DNA of 64,000 bases from Isoetes taiwanensis (taxonomy: Eukaryota > Streptophyta > Lycopodiopsida > Isoetales > Isoetaceae), in NCBI GenBank assembly GCA_021234155.1, contig JAJEKV010000005.1, forward strand, positions 10,600,572 through 10,664,571. The letters run 5' to 3'. The translations under genes and the position numbers were made by a program. This document shows, piece by piece, positions 25,826 through 38,397 of the stretch; the stretch's first letter is position 1, and each line of letters starts with the position of its first letter. The notes below the pieces were generated by a model that worked only from the letters and a program-made list of their open reading frames with translations, did not search any database and was not told the origin of the DNA.

Positions 25826-28085
25826 TGTGGCGGTCTCGAATAGTTCTAAAAGGTTGCTTGCATATGTCAAATCTCTCTCTCACATGGGTATAATTTGAGC
25901 ATCTCAAGAAACCATGTTCCTCCGACTCACAAACAACATGGGCACATTTGGTCTCCATGTGGAGCTCTTTTTATTCTCCCTTCCTCGATCTCAAGTATGT
26001 GAGAGCTTAGCCTTGCTTGAGCAATTAGATGACATTTTTTGCGTCCAATATTTGATACCAGATATGGCTGTGCACAGTAACTAGCATCGGGTTTATCTCC
26101 ATTTTATAGAATAATTTCTTCGTGTTGGCGCCTTTCTAAATTTTCTCAAGCACCTTTTGTTTCACATAGTCTCGAATACCATATGCAGAATCAGGCGATT
26201 CATTCTCTTCAAGCCCTCATTTAACTATCCATTCTATGATTTGCTTATAACAACCAGTTTCTCGAGAGTGTAGCAATGCAAGAAACGACAACTTTGTCTC
26301 GCCCATGGATTTAACTGACAAAGTGCTTCTGCTTTTAAGGGAAGAAGCCCTATTTCAGCAAAAGGCATTTCATGAGGCGTCTGGAACTTGACTTCTAGTT
26401 CCTGAAGTAGTGGTTTTGAACTTGCTCTATTTACTGCCATTTTTTTTTTTACTTAATCCAGCTATTTATTCATCATCACGCAAAACATAAGCTTTCATTA
26501 ATCCCACTGTCAAATATCATAATTTCTGTAGATGTTTATTATAATGCCCGCATCTGCCCTCTCCCCCATCCCCCCTCCCCCTCCCAGTGATTCTCTTACC
26601 TGCTGCAACATTCCCTTTGTAGCTGTCACTGATTTCAATACCCAAATATTTATAATGTTTGACTTGCTCCAGTTTTTCCTTATCCAACGGAAATGTGGAG
26701 CTAGATCTATTGCTAATTACCATAGTCTTAGATTTATTTACCACAGAAAGTCATAAGTGCATTCAACTAATTTTGAAGTTCTTCTGGTGTTTTAACAATT
26801 AAGACTAACAAAATTGAAGAAGATACCTGTGTACTTCAACTCCAGCACTAATGTATACAGGGTTAACCAATGTTCAAGCTCATCTATAAAGAGCCCAAAC
26901 AATGTAGGTGACAGTGGACAACCCTTCTTCACTCCAATTGTACTTGCAATTCGTTCAGGTCCTTGGAGAGGGAATCATACTTCTATAAGTACCTCTTTAT
27001 ACAATGTGAATACATGCCTTAACTCTACTGGAACTCCACGTGTCTCTAATCTTTATGCCAGGTTCCATCTATCTACTCTATCAAATGCTTTAGCAGAGTC
27101 AATGAAATCCAAATATCTGACATTATTGGCTCCTTTGGCTCCCTCTGTAATTACTCATCACTTGTAGAGTAATCGAGTCTAAATCCTGCTTGCCCACATG
27201 CTCTTACCTTATGCTATAAATCTCTGTTTTCGTGTATAGGTACCACCATACTTACATTCCAAGAAGCTGGAAAGCCATGAATCATAGCCCCATTAAAGGG
27301 TTCTGCTAGCTTTTCATGTAGAAGTTGTCCACCACATTTCAGTAGCTCAACTACTAGCCCCTGCGAGTCTGAAGCTTTTCCATTTGCTATCCTGTTCAAA
27401 CAAAATGTAACTTCAGCTACAGTACACATTTATTTATCTCCATTTAAGACACAAGACATAATCCTGCTATTAGGAACCATATAGAAATGTTTAACAAAGT
27501 AAGGATATCTGATCTCGAGAAATTGCCAGATGACGCTAAGGGTGCACATGTTCGATTCCAAAATAACTTACTGCCATGTCTATGTTCCCCTTCCATTTGC
27601 TCATGACATTTTTATAGATCTTCCTCAGCTCTGATATGTCTGATTTATTTCTTAAGGCTTCAAGTTTGCATCCGATTATCTTTCATTCATAGTCAAACCA
27701 TTTAGTACATGTTCCCCTCCTTTTACCTTCTTTAGTTTTATCAAAAACAGCTATTGCTTGAGCTATAAGAAAATTAAATAGTACTTGACTTGTGAGATCC
27801 ATAGGCCATTGAAGACTTTCAAGCACTACATTGATGGCTTTTTTTATAAGTTCCAGTATGTTCCTTCTTAAGAGCTTAAGCCATGATAGTGCTATACACC
27901 ATCTTTGCTTCAGAAACTAGCAATATGAATAGTGAACACCAATGATACATGATCAGATTCAGGTATTTGGTCTACCTAAAACTTTTAAGCATGATATGGC
28001 AGTAGGGTCTCCTATAAGAAGGACAATTATACTTGTCCATTTGGTTGGAAGCTCGTGAAACCACTTGCCTCTGGAAATGCCATTA
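25826..28085 (-). mobile_element. Degenerate LINE (endonuclease-RT-C-terminal), minus strand
   Basis: Minus-strand fragments appear in LINE ORF2 order. They are an endonuclease C terminus PESDHVSLVFTI (~27930-27965), ANGKASDSQGLVVELL and FPASWNVSMVVPIH (27429-27214), the RT box GVKKGCPLSPTLFGLFIDEL (~26860-26930), HYKYLGIEI (26744-26517), LLQELEVK (26440-26234), and a C-terminal LIAQARLSSHILEIEEGR with a Cys pair (~25920-26030). Stops and frameshifts are frequent, and there is no intact ORF. The RT is of the same broad type as the LINE at 42927-45252 but is not a close copy. The ends are approximate. Confidence 0.8.
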
Positions 28086-31000
28086 TATATAACCATGTTG
28101 AATGACTCACAAGGGCTAAGAAGAGTGAACGTGTTACCTTGTTGAAGTTTTAAAATTAGCTATGGCATTCCATCAATGATTATGTACATACATATAGAAA
28201 TGTTGCTCATGTGATTGTATATACATTGATGGATTTCGATGGGTATACCATTGCCTAATGACGTTCTTATTCAAATGTACAGGAACGCCTTCTTTATGTA
28301 ACCATTCGAGAGCTATAGAATATAATGGATGAACCTTATTGCATGAATTGTGGCTGGCTTGAGGTATCTGAACCAACAATCTGTACTACACTTGCCGAGA
28401 TGAAATATTTTCCTGATTCTCTATTTACCCTAGTCGAGGCAGTAGATACATATAAACTATGTGTCGCTTTGACATATTTTTTGCGAAAATATGGTAACCC
28501 AAGATTTTGTCAATCAGTTGCTGCATTTTGAGTGGAAGCAGATTGGGTTGAAGAAATGTTAAAAGTTTCACTTTACAAAGTGTCGGATGACATGTCGTAA
28601 TATATTGCCATTGATAAATTTACGTTGTATCAACTGTGTCATATCTAAATGTTGCATGTGTGTCAAATTTCATTTGTCCATGTAATTATGAGATACACGT
28701 GTAGGCAGACGTAAATAATAAATATATGAGTTTTTATTATGCTATTTGTTTCATGTGAATTGTTGTGCTTTTTATAGTATCAATGAACAATTTTTTCGTG
28801 CATCTTTATATGTACGTGCCTAATTCTGAGATATAGGCTTTACAGGTATCGATGCTACAACTTGATCATCCGAATGCTCAACAAAGGAATGTAGCAGGTA
28901 AGTTTTTTTGCATATTGTGTTCTTAGACAACTATACTAGACTATAGTGCAGATTAGTATTGTTGCCCCAATAAAGAGTGGTTTGCGAGCATACGTGAGGA
29001 AGATAAGAAAAAATGTGGGGACAAAAGGAGAATTAAATAAAGCTTGGTTCATTTCAGCAAGTGCAGTATAGATCACTGGTCCCGATCCCTCAAAACTGCC
29101 CACTGAACTGAGAACATAGTTTCTATGTTTGGTAAGAAGGAATATGTTCTTTGATGGCGGCAGTAAGAGCATCATAAGCAGGTGACATTAGTCTTCACTT
29201 GAGGTGTCCAACTTACTCCCAAGGCCTCTTCAAGTGTGCAAAGCAAAGCAAATTTGAACACCTGCATCAACACAAAAATATAAATGCCATATTGACATGT
29301 TCTTCAATCTGTATCTTCAAAGAACTTCAAAAAAAAGAAACCTAACCTTCAAACAACCTATTCCAAAGTTTTGTTGCTAAGAAACCTGATCATAACCTAC
29401 TCTAAAGTTTACTGCTCACACAATACTCACATCAAAACATCTCTAACTTGTGGAAAACATGAGAATTTTTCAAACAGTCGCGGTCTTAGAACGTCAAAAG
29501 ATAATTCATTTCAATTGGACTTTTGCTTCAATTATCTATTCAATATGTTAAGTACATTTCATTTTGCAGCCCCCATCTGACGTGGCATATATCGCAGCCA
29601 TTGATTTGCAGATTATATGGTTTGGAACTGTGCCACATCAAGTGGGTGGCTACAAAATGAAGCTGTCACAATATGTCACATGATTCGCATTTTCAATGTA
29701 ATTTCACTGGTTTAGCTATGCTTCCAAACAGTAATTCATCATGTCTTACCAATGTGAATGCAGTCCTGGCATTTTTTTTAGTATGGGGTTCTCCTCTAAT
29801 AAACCCTTTGAATCTTTTAGAATGAGAACGTCGGCATAACACTTGGAGAAATATCAAAGACCCTAATTAATTTCGAATTTATGGCACAAAATAACTGCTA
29901 AATAGAAGAAAATAGAGATCAATATTGAGGTCTAGCAAATTTACCTAATTGAAAAAAGATAAATCCACTTGATAGTCCTGAATTCCATGAGAAGGTGTCC
30001 ATTTGAAGCATAACATGATTCAGCTAAGCTTGACAAAGGCATTTGCAGAATGTGCACAACCCAAAGCACATTATTTTTGCTACATTTTGTACAATCATAC
30101 TCTAGAGAAGCAACAAAGCATGGATCTTATAATGGAGAGAGCATGGATCTTACAATGGCAATCCTGGTTTATGTGGATCATCTCAACCTGCTTGTTAAAT
30201 GCATAGGACAATCTCAACAGTTTGTTCCACAAAATAGTGAGATTGATAACTCAAATATCTACAAAATGCCAGTTTTGAGTTGCCCAGAAATGGTAATCTT
30301 GGAGCTTTCTCTGCAAGCTTGTAGTCACATTTAATCATTTCTTATGCGTAAATGACCAGCTGCAGTTTTTTCTTCTACCCATGAAATTTCAACGTCAGTT
30401 GCTTCGGCATTATATTGCAACTTCTGCCATCCATCCAGACATTATTAAGTTAATCAATCTGATTGCCAAATACTACACAGTTTGCAATCACAATAACCCT
30501 TTGATTGCGAGATCAAAGCAAAGTACAAGCCTCGGGAAGGGAAAGGCAGTTTAAAACCATATCTCCCTAGATGTAATATGAGATATACAATTCCATTCTT
30601 CTTAGCCTACAAAGCCAACAATAATGCAGATTTCACAAGCAATTACATGCACTAAGATAAGTATCCATGCAAAGGAAAATAACTATCTCAGTTCAGTGCA
30701 AAATAAAGTGAAGATAGATGACGAGTCAATGACAACCCTTGTACAAACGAATTAAAAGAAAACAAGCTCTGCCAGTTTTTCACTAAGCTCTGCGATAATA
30801 TTAGCATTCTTGTTGATTTAAATTATGGCTATCTCTAATGCTATATTCCCGGTTGCAAGTGCAACTTCTGGCTGATGAATAAGACAACAGAACCTTAGAT
30901 CTCAAACCCATAAAACCCAATATAGTAAATGAAAGAAAAGACGAAGCAAATGTTGAAACTCTTATCAACATATCGAAGCACTTGGCACAAGATAACAGAC

Positions 31001-31195
31001 TAACATGCCAACTTTAGCAGTTGAAACTTGAAATTCCAGTATCCTTTTAACTGATGAAGCACAACCCCCACATGACATTCCCCTGTAAATGCAAACATCT
31101 TGTCAAAATATTGGACAATATCAAACTTCTTTTAACATTCCGAAAGGAAAACAACATGTGAGACATTCTCTGCTAAAGTCTTTGTTTCTCGAATT
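28086..31195. other. Intergenic, faint repeat traces
   Basis: Two short frames in opposite orientation share a theme: EVSEPTICTTLAEMKYF (28325-28531, +) and GSFEGSGPVIYTALAEMNQ (29175-28936, -). They look like remnants of one degenerate repeat. Nothing else is recognised. Confidence 0.3.
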
Positions 31196-31196
31196 C

Positions 31197-32111
31197 AATT
31201 AGAAAGGCCAAGCCACAAAACTTTACCCTTGTCATCGCCGACATACCTTACGGCTTTAAAATCAAAGACAACCATTATGACGACCTCCCATTCAGAAACA
31301 CTGAGTTCAATGGGTTTATCGATGGTCTGAAGCAGGTAACGGCTAAGCACTGGCAGTTGATGGTGTTCCACTCCAGTACGCAAGCAAGAATGGTTGAAGC
31401 CAACTTCAAAAATCATTTCGGATCCCCTGCTCAAACATGCTACGAGAATTTGATTTGGTGAGTTCATTCTGGAATACAGCTTGTCTCCTTTGCTATTCCG
31501 AAATAGTAAACTTCTGTCTTAGTTGCTAGATTGCTAACTACACTTTTCATTCAAAGGTATAAAACAAACATAAATTACCATGCTGGAGGCCCCAGGTTAT
31601 TAAGCAAGGTAGAATACCTGCATGTTGCCTACTGGAGCTTCGATGGCAAAAGGACAATGGAGCACTTCAACACTTCTAGCTGCTCTGACTTCTCCAATGT
31701 CTTAGAGTTTCCAGCGGTGTTGCAGAAGCTGCAGGACCCAAGTGCACAGGGTAGAATCATCAATCACTATCAGAAGCTTCAGAAGCTAACCAACGATCTC
31801 ATTGACATGTTCACGTCAAGGAGACTGGATACTTGATAGTTGATGCTTTCTCGGGCTCTGGTACTACCGTAGCCTGTGCACTTAAAAAGGGCTGCAACTG
31901 TGTGGCAGTAGATATAGACAAGGAGGCTGTAAACTTCATTAAGATGAGATTGGCAGAATCAAGAGTTAGGCGCCAAATCATCATCTGATTTTGCCAAAAT
32001 AACATCATCAGAGATACAACCCCCCTTTTACTAGCTCCACGGAGGATGAGGTCACTTTTGCAGAGTTGAATGAAGTGGCTGTAGTAGTCGAAAATTATGA
32101 TCTTGACCTTT
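31197..32111 (+). pseudogene. Truncated, frameshifted copy of the E1 methyltransferase gene
   Basis: The sequence starts inside the equivalent of E1 exon 4 (FTLVIADIPYGFKIKDNHYD) and keeps the same exon-4/exon-5 intron, with GT at 31458 and AG before the WYKTNINYHAGGPRLL coding. It continues to NHYQKLQKL and, after a frameshift near 31820-31850, to AFSGSGTTVACALKKGCNC and VAVDIDKEAVNFIKMRL. The last part, TEDEVTFAELNEVAVV, ends DLDL with a stop at about 32111. The ParB half is missing. Because the intron is present this is not a processed copy. No E1-type termini are visible nearby. The intron carries weak relics of the palindrome (TTCTGGAATAC, TATTCCGAAATA). The protein differs from the E1 copy at many positions, so this is an older, independent family member. 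Confidence 0.85.
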
Positions 32112-34640
32112 AACTCATTGTGTGCAACATTTTTAATATTATCATTAACTTATCTTCCAAAACTGATATTGAAAATTCAATTTAATACTATTATTATTTA
32201 TGACTATTATCATAATTTAGTATTTTTTAGGTCTTGCTATCCTAGAATACATAGTCAGCTCTTTTCAGCTAACAAGTGACGGAAAAGGAAGCAATCAGGA
32301 CATTATGATTTCGAATTTACACTTCTTGTCTGTAGCATTCTAGTGTTAACACTAACTTTTCCTTCAAAACTGATGTATTCAAAATTCAAATTACTGCTAA
32401 TGTTCTTCATTCATTTAAACTAAGATGTTTTTGAGGTCTTCATTTCATGGAAAGTTTTTCTCCTCAAATTCACAAATGATTTATAGCAAACAAGAAACTT
32501 ATCGCGGCGGCCTAGCGGCCGCCGCGAACGTTTCTCTTCCCCTTGGCCGCTGCGAAAATGACATGGTCGCAAAGCTTCGGGTGCATCTAAATCAAATCAG
32601 AGAAATCGTAAAATGAAGAGTTAAAGGGATCCTCGCAGAAACCACATTCTCATATAAATCCATCTATTAAAATCCTTCAAATGTTTTCGCTCTCAAATTC
32701 TTTACAGGATGTTGATTCATAGGGGTTTAATTATCTAATTGTTCAATAAAAATAGAACCATCTATACTCTCTATATCTAAAAAATAAGACACTTTTTTCC
32801 CAGATGCTGGATCTTGAACAACTCTTCTATACAGGGCTTGCTTAAATAACATATTTCCATAAGTCATACGAAATGGGATCCTTTTAGATGGAGCAGCCTT
32901 GGCTTTTGGCACCAGGCCAGTTAGGAAGTAATTCTCCCTTCGTTAGATGGATCGATTTGCATCTAATTAATTAAATTAAAATTATATCAACTGTGATGAA
33001 AGCAATTCGAACAATAAAGTTTTCATGGGCAACTACATTTGAAAATACAAACCTATTCTATAAATAATGGGCTATCTGCAGACCCATTTGCAGTAAGATC
33101 ATCAAACTCCCTTAGAGGAGAGATGGGAGTAGTGTGGAAAAATCTGAAGGCCTTGACAGATGTGAATGGACCCCTTGATGCGTGCAGAAATGTCATTATC
33201 TGCCATACAGGTCGGAAAGATTAGATTTGATGCCAAGAACAAACATCAACCTGTAAATATTCGGCAGAAAGGGCATGACCATTTTTTAGAACATATTTTA
33301 AAGACTTGCACAACCGTTTCTTCTACGACCTTCCACTTTCCTTAGACACTTGAAATTTATAAAGCCTGCAGTCTAACAATACAGTTTTGAAGACAAAAGT
33401 CTCCCATTTTCAACTTCAGAGAATACTTGGAATGACGATAGAGGAATTTGAAGTCCTGTGATATGAAATAGAAGAGAGGTTTGTCTGACCTCCAACAATA
33501 CGATCAATCAATTTCCAGAATATAAGAATGACATGTTAACTTGCTCCTAAAAACCCTTGAGGATGGTGGCATCTACATTCGATGTGCATTGCAAGCACAA
33601 AATAATAAGAACATAAGTGTTCTTATGTGATTGAAGAAGGAAATGAAGATTTAAAAAGATGTGATTGTAACCCCTTTGCACATAGAATGAATCATCATCT
33701 CACCTTCCATGTGCTACACTGAAATACGAAATATAGGCACCTTCTAAGACAATGTTCGGGAAGCAAAAATATGAAATGAAAAGCGAGAAAGCTCCACTAT
33801 GGTGCCTGCTATTCAATTAAACATATGATTCAGAAAACTAACAAGCAAACAGAGATTTGAAGAAAAACGTAGACGTAGAAGCAGAAAGCTTACCACGATC
33901 TTTTAGAACAAAAATTGGCATCTTAGCAGCAGAAAAGAGCATATGTTGTCCATGTTTAGTCGATCTGCATTAGATATAAGCAAAGGATAAGAACAACAAC
34001 CGGCAAAAATCAAGAGGGGAACCAAAAGTCTGTACGAAAGATTGCTAAGGATTTTCAGAAGTAAAAACTAGCTTGCCAAAACAGATCGTTTGAAGCAAAA
34101 ACAAATGCATCAGCATGCAAAATATGGTGCATAAGAACAATAGGCAGTTGAACCATGTTGGGATTTGCCTGCTTCCGCTGTTTTAACACAGTTCAAAAAC
34201 TTACCTTTTAGAAACCTTTGAAGATAACTGAAAAACAAAACACTTATTGACTAACATATCTGTTGCAGGTCATTGAAGAATAAGCTTCTCCATATATTTA
34301 CCTTCTGCAAGTGTTGGAATATTTTTCAGAAATTTACGGATGGTATATATGCATGGGACCATCATCTGCACTTGCATTTGCTAACAAAGGGCAAGCATCT
34401 AAGCCAAAAACAAAAAACGCAAATCATCAAGGTAGTCTGATCCCTTAGATTGTAGTAAGAGTCCAATAAGAAACACACCAGAAGCATGGGAAAAGCAAGA
34501 AACATGGATTGAATGATATGGCGAGGACAATGACAGCCTTGCATTCAGCAGGCAAGTAATTTCTTATGTAATGGATGTCTTTGTAAAAGAGTCGTTGGTT
34601 AAATGAAGAACTAAGAAATCAAAGCAGAAACATCTCTTAC
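32112..34640. other. Intergenic, mostly unassigned
   Basis: About 300 bp after 32112 still resemble the E1 region downstream of the methyltransferase (GATGTTTTTGAGGTCTTC compared with E1 near 8950). A GC-rich palindrome GCGGCGGCCTAGCGGCCGCC lies at about 32504-32523. The minus strand at 32912-32727 has a 61-residue frame (MPKAKAAPSKRIPFRMTYGN ... ending FIEQLDN) that looks protein-like, but I do not recognise it. Nothing else is supported. Confidence 0.3.
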
Positions 34641-35260
34641 CTAGCAAGCCATAGGAAGATGAGTATATGGATGTGAAAAAAGCTCACGTGGAATTGAAGG
34701 TAGAAGATCCCAAAGAAAACTTAAGCTCTGGAACGCTGCAGATATCACAATTGGTGAACTTCGCAGCTCTGTTCATGTTGGGAAGCCCTATTTACCCGCC
34801 GTGGAATCAATGGTTCGTGATGATATCAAGAAACACTTCCACAGGCAAGCGTTTGGGGTTCTGGTCCATCATCAAAATAAAGATGGGTTCTCTGACATCC
34901 TGAGTGTCCCGACACGCCATAACAAGTTCACAAAACACCGTAATGGACGCATTCCCAAACACCGTAACATCTTTACTTGAAGTTTAGGATTTGAGTCTCC
35001 GCAGGTTTATCCCGCAAAAAGCTCGTGATCTTCTCAGAGAGAAGAATCAATATGCAAAATGCCCTCGATATTCTTCACCAAATTCTTCAAAAATCTGGCA
35101 ATGTTTGAAGTTCACCATTGGCGACCTCCTACATTAGTATCTGAGCTATGGCGGCAATGTGTGAGAGCTGATCTCGCCGGAATGGGGCAGAGGAAGTGGA
35201 GAGCAGAGCATTCGGAGGAGATTCGACGGAGGAGATTCGTTCAAAGAAGATAAGAATGAA
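34640..35260 (+). other. Exon-like segments, product unknown
   Basis: After a GCTGCAG at about 34740, the plus strand reads ITIGELRSSVHVGKPYLPAV and on to HFHRQAFGVLVHHQNKDGFS. After a CGCAG at about 35004, it reads FIPQKARDLLREKNQYAKCP. These look like coding sequence by composition, but I cannot join or name them. They could be exons of one host gene or a captured fragment. Confidence 0.2.
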
Positions 35261-35709
35261 AACGTGGCATCCCTAGGTTTTTTCCTTTTTCTTGAATTTG
35301 AAAATGCAATGGGCGCATACGTGTCAGGGCCAGGGCTGTGCTCAGCCCAGAAAAATTACCTCCTTATTTTTTAAGAACAGAAAATGATACTGCTTTATAT
35401 ATGGAATGATAAACAAAATTGATTAGCAAAAAGTCATGTAACCAATATGCATATTATATGTTGGAATATATTGACATGGAATAAATATAACAATATAAGT
35501 AATTTGATAAAGTTAATACATAGTTTCACTTGTCAATTACAGAGGAGGTCGTAGTTGGTTCTGCATTTTAGCAAAACCTAATTCCTCTATTGTATTGTAC
35601 TGAAATGCCATAGAGTAGAAAATCACAAAAGAAATCAAATGTATGACCTTACGTGTATGAACAAAAAGCTTTGAACAAAAGATATATGTACAGTCAAGTT
35701 ACAAGTTTA

Positions 35710-37233
35710 CTAGTTATAAGGATAATAACGAAAGAATAGATCTGCTTTCACAGCCCACAATCGCTTAGTAATCGATTCAAAGGTGGGGCGCGAATCTGGG
35801 TTTCCACTCCAACAATCTCGTATCAGATTATTAAGCGGATAATATTTGCCAGCAGTTGGTAAATCAGGTCGTTCCCCATCTTCCAGCCGTCTCTTAAATG
35901 CTTGAATATCATCAGCACGGATCGGCCTTAAGAATGGCATTTGCCCACTAAGAATTTCTGAACAGGTCATGGCAAAGCTATACGCATCTACTTTTTCTGT
36001 GTAATATCCACTAGAATCATGCAGTGAGATAACTTCAGGGGGCATATAATTCAGCGAGCCTTTGTTTAACGTAAGAGTATCACCAGCCCTGAAATTAGCT
36101 TTAGAAATGCCAAAATCTGCAATTTTGACTAACAATTTACCTCCTGGTCTAATACGGCTCACCATCACATTTGCAGGCTTGAGATCTCGATGAATCACCT
36201 TCTCGCCATGCAAATGCCTCATCCCCTTGGAAATCTGGATCATTATATCCAACTTTTGCTGCAGTGTGGAAATTTTGTCTATGCATTGGAATTCTGAGGG
36301 GTTAAAATCTCTGTGCCTCACATCTTCGTGATCAGGCATGTCTGGCATTAATGTTCTGATGAAGCTTTGGAGATTTGATTGCATAAACTCTAGCACAAGG
36401 CTTTTGTTGCCATTTATGGTGTTATCAAAGTAACCAAGCAAGCGAACAACGTGGGAAGAATCTGTGGCCTGCAATTTCTCATGCACCTCCAATTCCTGTT
36501 TAATGCCTGGATCAGTCCATTCACAGTCCCTGCTATCCTTAATTTCTTTCACTGCCACTTCTATTCCATGCCACCTTGCTTTGTAGACATCTGAAAATGA
36601 ACCGCTTCCCAAATCACATATTCTCTGCACATCTCTGTGGTTAATAGCTAAGGCCTTGGGATATGGTGTCAGATATCTTTTACCCATAAGATGTGCTTCA
36701 TGGCCATTAAAGGTGCAAGGAGGGATTAAGCGTAAGAGAGCAAAATCTTCCTTGATCTTCTTTCTCAGACCGTTTATAAGTTCTATTTCGCTCTTTAAAT
36801 ACGTTATCAAGTCAGGCTCTGGAGCAAGTTTACACAATCGAATTTGAGTCAAAGTGTAGAGGAATTGGCGATTAATGATATGCACATAATTCTCAACATC
36901 CTCAATAATATCTGAAACCTCACCAAAGTGGCGATTTACAGCAGAGGGTGTTTGATCATATTTAGAGAGCTGAAGAGCGGCTTTTAAGACATTACTGAGA
37001 TAGATTAATCCATAATGCACACTGACAATGCTACTGCTGTGATACAAACTACTCCATGAGATGACATAGTTACGAATGAAACCTGCAACGAGCGCAAGAG
37101 GTCGATAGGGGAATCCACGAGAATTTGAGTTTTGAAGCTTGGTTGCCACCTCCAATATTTCACGATAGCAGCCCTCATCCCGACTGCGTTCTTTCCCGAA
37201 GGCCTCCAACGCTTCATCGTCTTCCAAAGCCAT
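35710..37233 (-). CDS. Protein kinase with N-terminal helical domain (MLKL-like layout), single exon
   Basis: The gene is an uninterrupted 507-residue frame starting MALEDDEALEAF. Residues ~1-190 are predicted-helical with no catalytic motif, including ALVAGFIRNYVISW and SEIELINGLRKKIKEDFALL. Residues ~200-500 are a complete kinase domain: glycine loop GSGSFSDVY (209-217), catalytic Lys in AVKEI (K229), HRDLKPANV (348-356), DFG at 373-375, a PPE motif (398-400), and a C-lobe arginine in SRPTF. All catalytic residues are present, so it should be active, probably on Ser/Thr (HRDLKP). A helical bundle before a kinase is the layout of MLKL-type proteins, in which the N-terminal bundle can act on membranes; plants have MLKL-like proteins. 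Whether this is one, or another helical-domain kinase, cannot be settled here. No neighbouring gene suggests a pathway. It is the only intact single-exon gene in the window. Confidence 0.85.
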   Translation of the reverse strand: MALEDDEALEAFGKERSRDEGCYREILEVATKLQNSNSRGFPYRPLALVAGFIRNYVISWSSLYHSSSIVSVHYGLIYLSNVLKAALQLSKYDQTPSAVNRHFGEVSDIIEDVENYVHIINRQFLYTLTQIRLCKLAPEPDLITYLKSEIELINGLRKKIKEDFALLRLIPPCTFNGHEAHLMGKRYLTPYPKALAINHRDVQRICDLGSGSFSDVYKARWHGIEVAVKEIKDSRDCEWTDPGIKQELEVHEKLQATDSSHVVRLLGYFDNTINGNKSLVLEFMQSNLQSFIRTLMPDMPDHEDVRHRDFNPSEFQCIDKISTLQQKLDIMIQISKGMRHLHGEKVIHRDLKPANVMVSRIRPGGKLLVKIADFGISKANFRAGDTLTLNKGSLNYMPPEVISLHDSSGYYTEKVDAYSFAMTCSEILSGQMPFLRPIRADDIQAFKRRLEDGERPDLPTAGKYYPLNNLIRDCWSGNPDSRPTFESITKRLWAVKADLFFRYYPYN

Positions 37234-37839
37234 GAATTAAGATTCAAGAGCTCTGTTATCCTGTATGAATTAAGATTCACGCGCTCTGTTATCCTGTCTT
37301 ATGGCGCTATTTCTTCCCTCTTATTCTAAATCTGAATGTTGACGTAGTACAGCCTTATCTAGTATCTAGTATTAAGTACGTAGAATATGTCTGCTTCTTC
37401 CCGTCCGTTCTGGCTAGTTCATTTTCAATGAACAATAAATGCTAAGCATCTATGTAATATACTACAAGAAACTTTATTGCCCCGGTAACATTTCTTTTGC
37501 TCGAATTAGAGCAAAAGATGCCCTATGCAAAAGATAGACCTTGTGTATAAGATAGTCGGGGTTAAAAAGAAAAAAAGCAAATGCGTTTTTTTTTCGACAC
37601 ACATTGGTATTTCACTTATGTGGGAGTTCAATTCCCTGATTTTTATCTCGTCTTCTTGCAAACGCGTGAGGATATATTTACTCTGGTTTCGGGAATCTTA
37701 GGGCTAGGAATGCCTTCCTCTGGAATCCCCACCCTTCCTCAACGGAATCCGTTGCCGAAACCCCGTTTCGGGTACCTGACACAGTCCAGGTAACCTTCCA
37801 GTGCATCGGGGCCATCCGAATCCCCATCAAATCTTAGTC
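37234..37839. promoter_or_regulatory. Upstream region of the kinase gene
   Basis: This is the region 5' of the minus-strand kinase. It holds a short direct repeat beside the start (a GAATTAAGATTCA unit with GCTCTGTTATCCTGT, near 37234-37300). I do not see a convincing core promoter motif. Confidence 0.3.
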
Positions 37840-38320
37840 ATCCACTAAGATCCCGTCTCCCGGGATCACCTCGGAGATCCCCTCCTCCAAGATCCCCTGG
37901 CTCCAGCTAATAACCTCCCCTGAGATTGCCAGTGGTTATCCCCTCCACCGAGATCCCTTGCCATGGCTGTTGTAATCCCGTCCTCCGGGAACACAGAGCG
38001 GAGATCCCCTCCCTCGGAATCTCCGCTCGTTATCCCCGCCTCCGGGATCCCCAGGCGACGCCGCCGTTATCCACCACTGGGATCCCCTCCTTTGAGATCG
38101 CAAGGCCGAAGCCACATCATCAGCCACGTCTGTGATCCCCTCCTCCGGGATCTCACGTAAGCGGTGTTATCCCGCCACTCAGAATCCACTCCTCTAAAAT
38201 CCTGGGCGTCCACGTGTCGAGATCAGCCGCGTCCGTGATCCCCTCGTCAGGGATCCCACAGCCATAGCCATGGTGTTCCCGACCTCCAGGATCCCCGGCC
38301 AGCACGATCGATAGTCGAGG
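37840..38320. repeat. Degenerate GC-rich minisatellite built on GGGATCCCCTCCTCC
   Basis: About twenty imperfect repeats of GATCCC plus CTCCTCCG/GGGATC lie at irregular spacing of roughly 20-40 bp, with frequent local palindromes such as CCGGGATCACC and GGGATCCC. It differs from the surrounding AT-rich DNA in composition. Open frames in both directions here are by-products of the high GC. Confidence 0.65.
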
Positions 38321-38397
38321 AAGAGCCTGGACCCATCGAACGATGACCTTTGAAAGTGCCAACCAATGCATGGTCTAGCTAGTAGGATTTCGACACG

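Noticed and set aside
31197-32111. Processed retrocopy of the methyltransferase
   Set aside because: The exon 4/5 intron is retained at the same place, so it came from DNA and not from a spliced transcript.
32727-32912. Organelle ribosomal-protein-like insert (minus strand, ending FIEQLDN)
   Set aside because: The composition looks protein-like, but I cannot match it to any specific organelle gene, and no flanking organelle sequence is visible.
37680-38371. Overlapping Pro/Arg/Gly-rich genes in the GC-rich stretch
   Set aside because: The frames arise from the GATCCC-based repeat on both strands, without conserved motifs or plausible splice structure.
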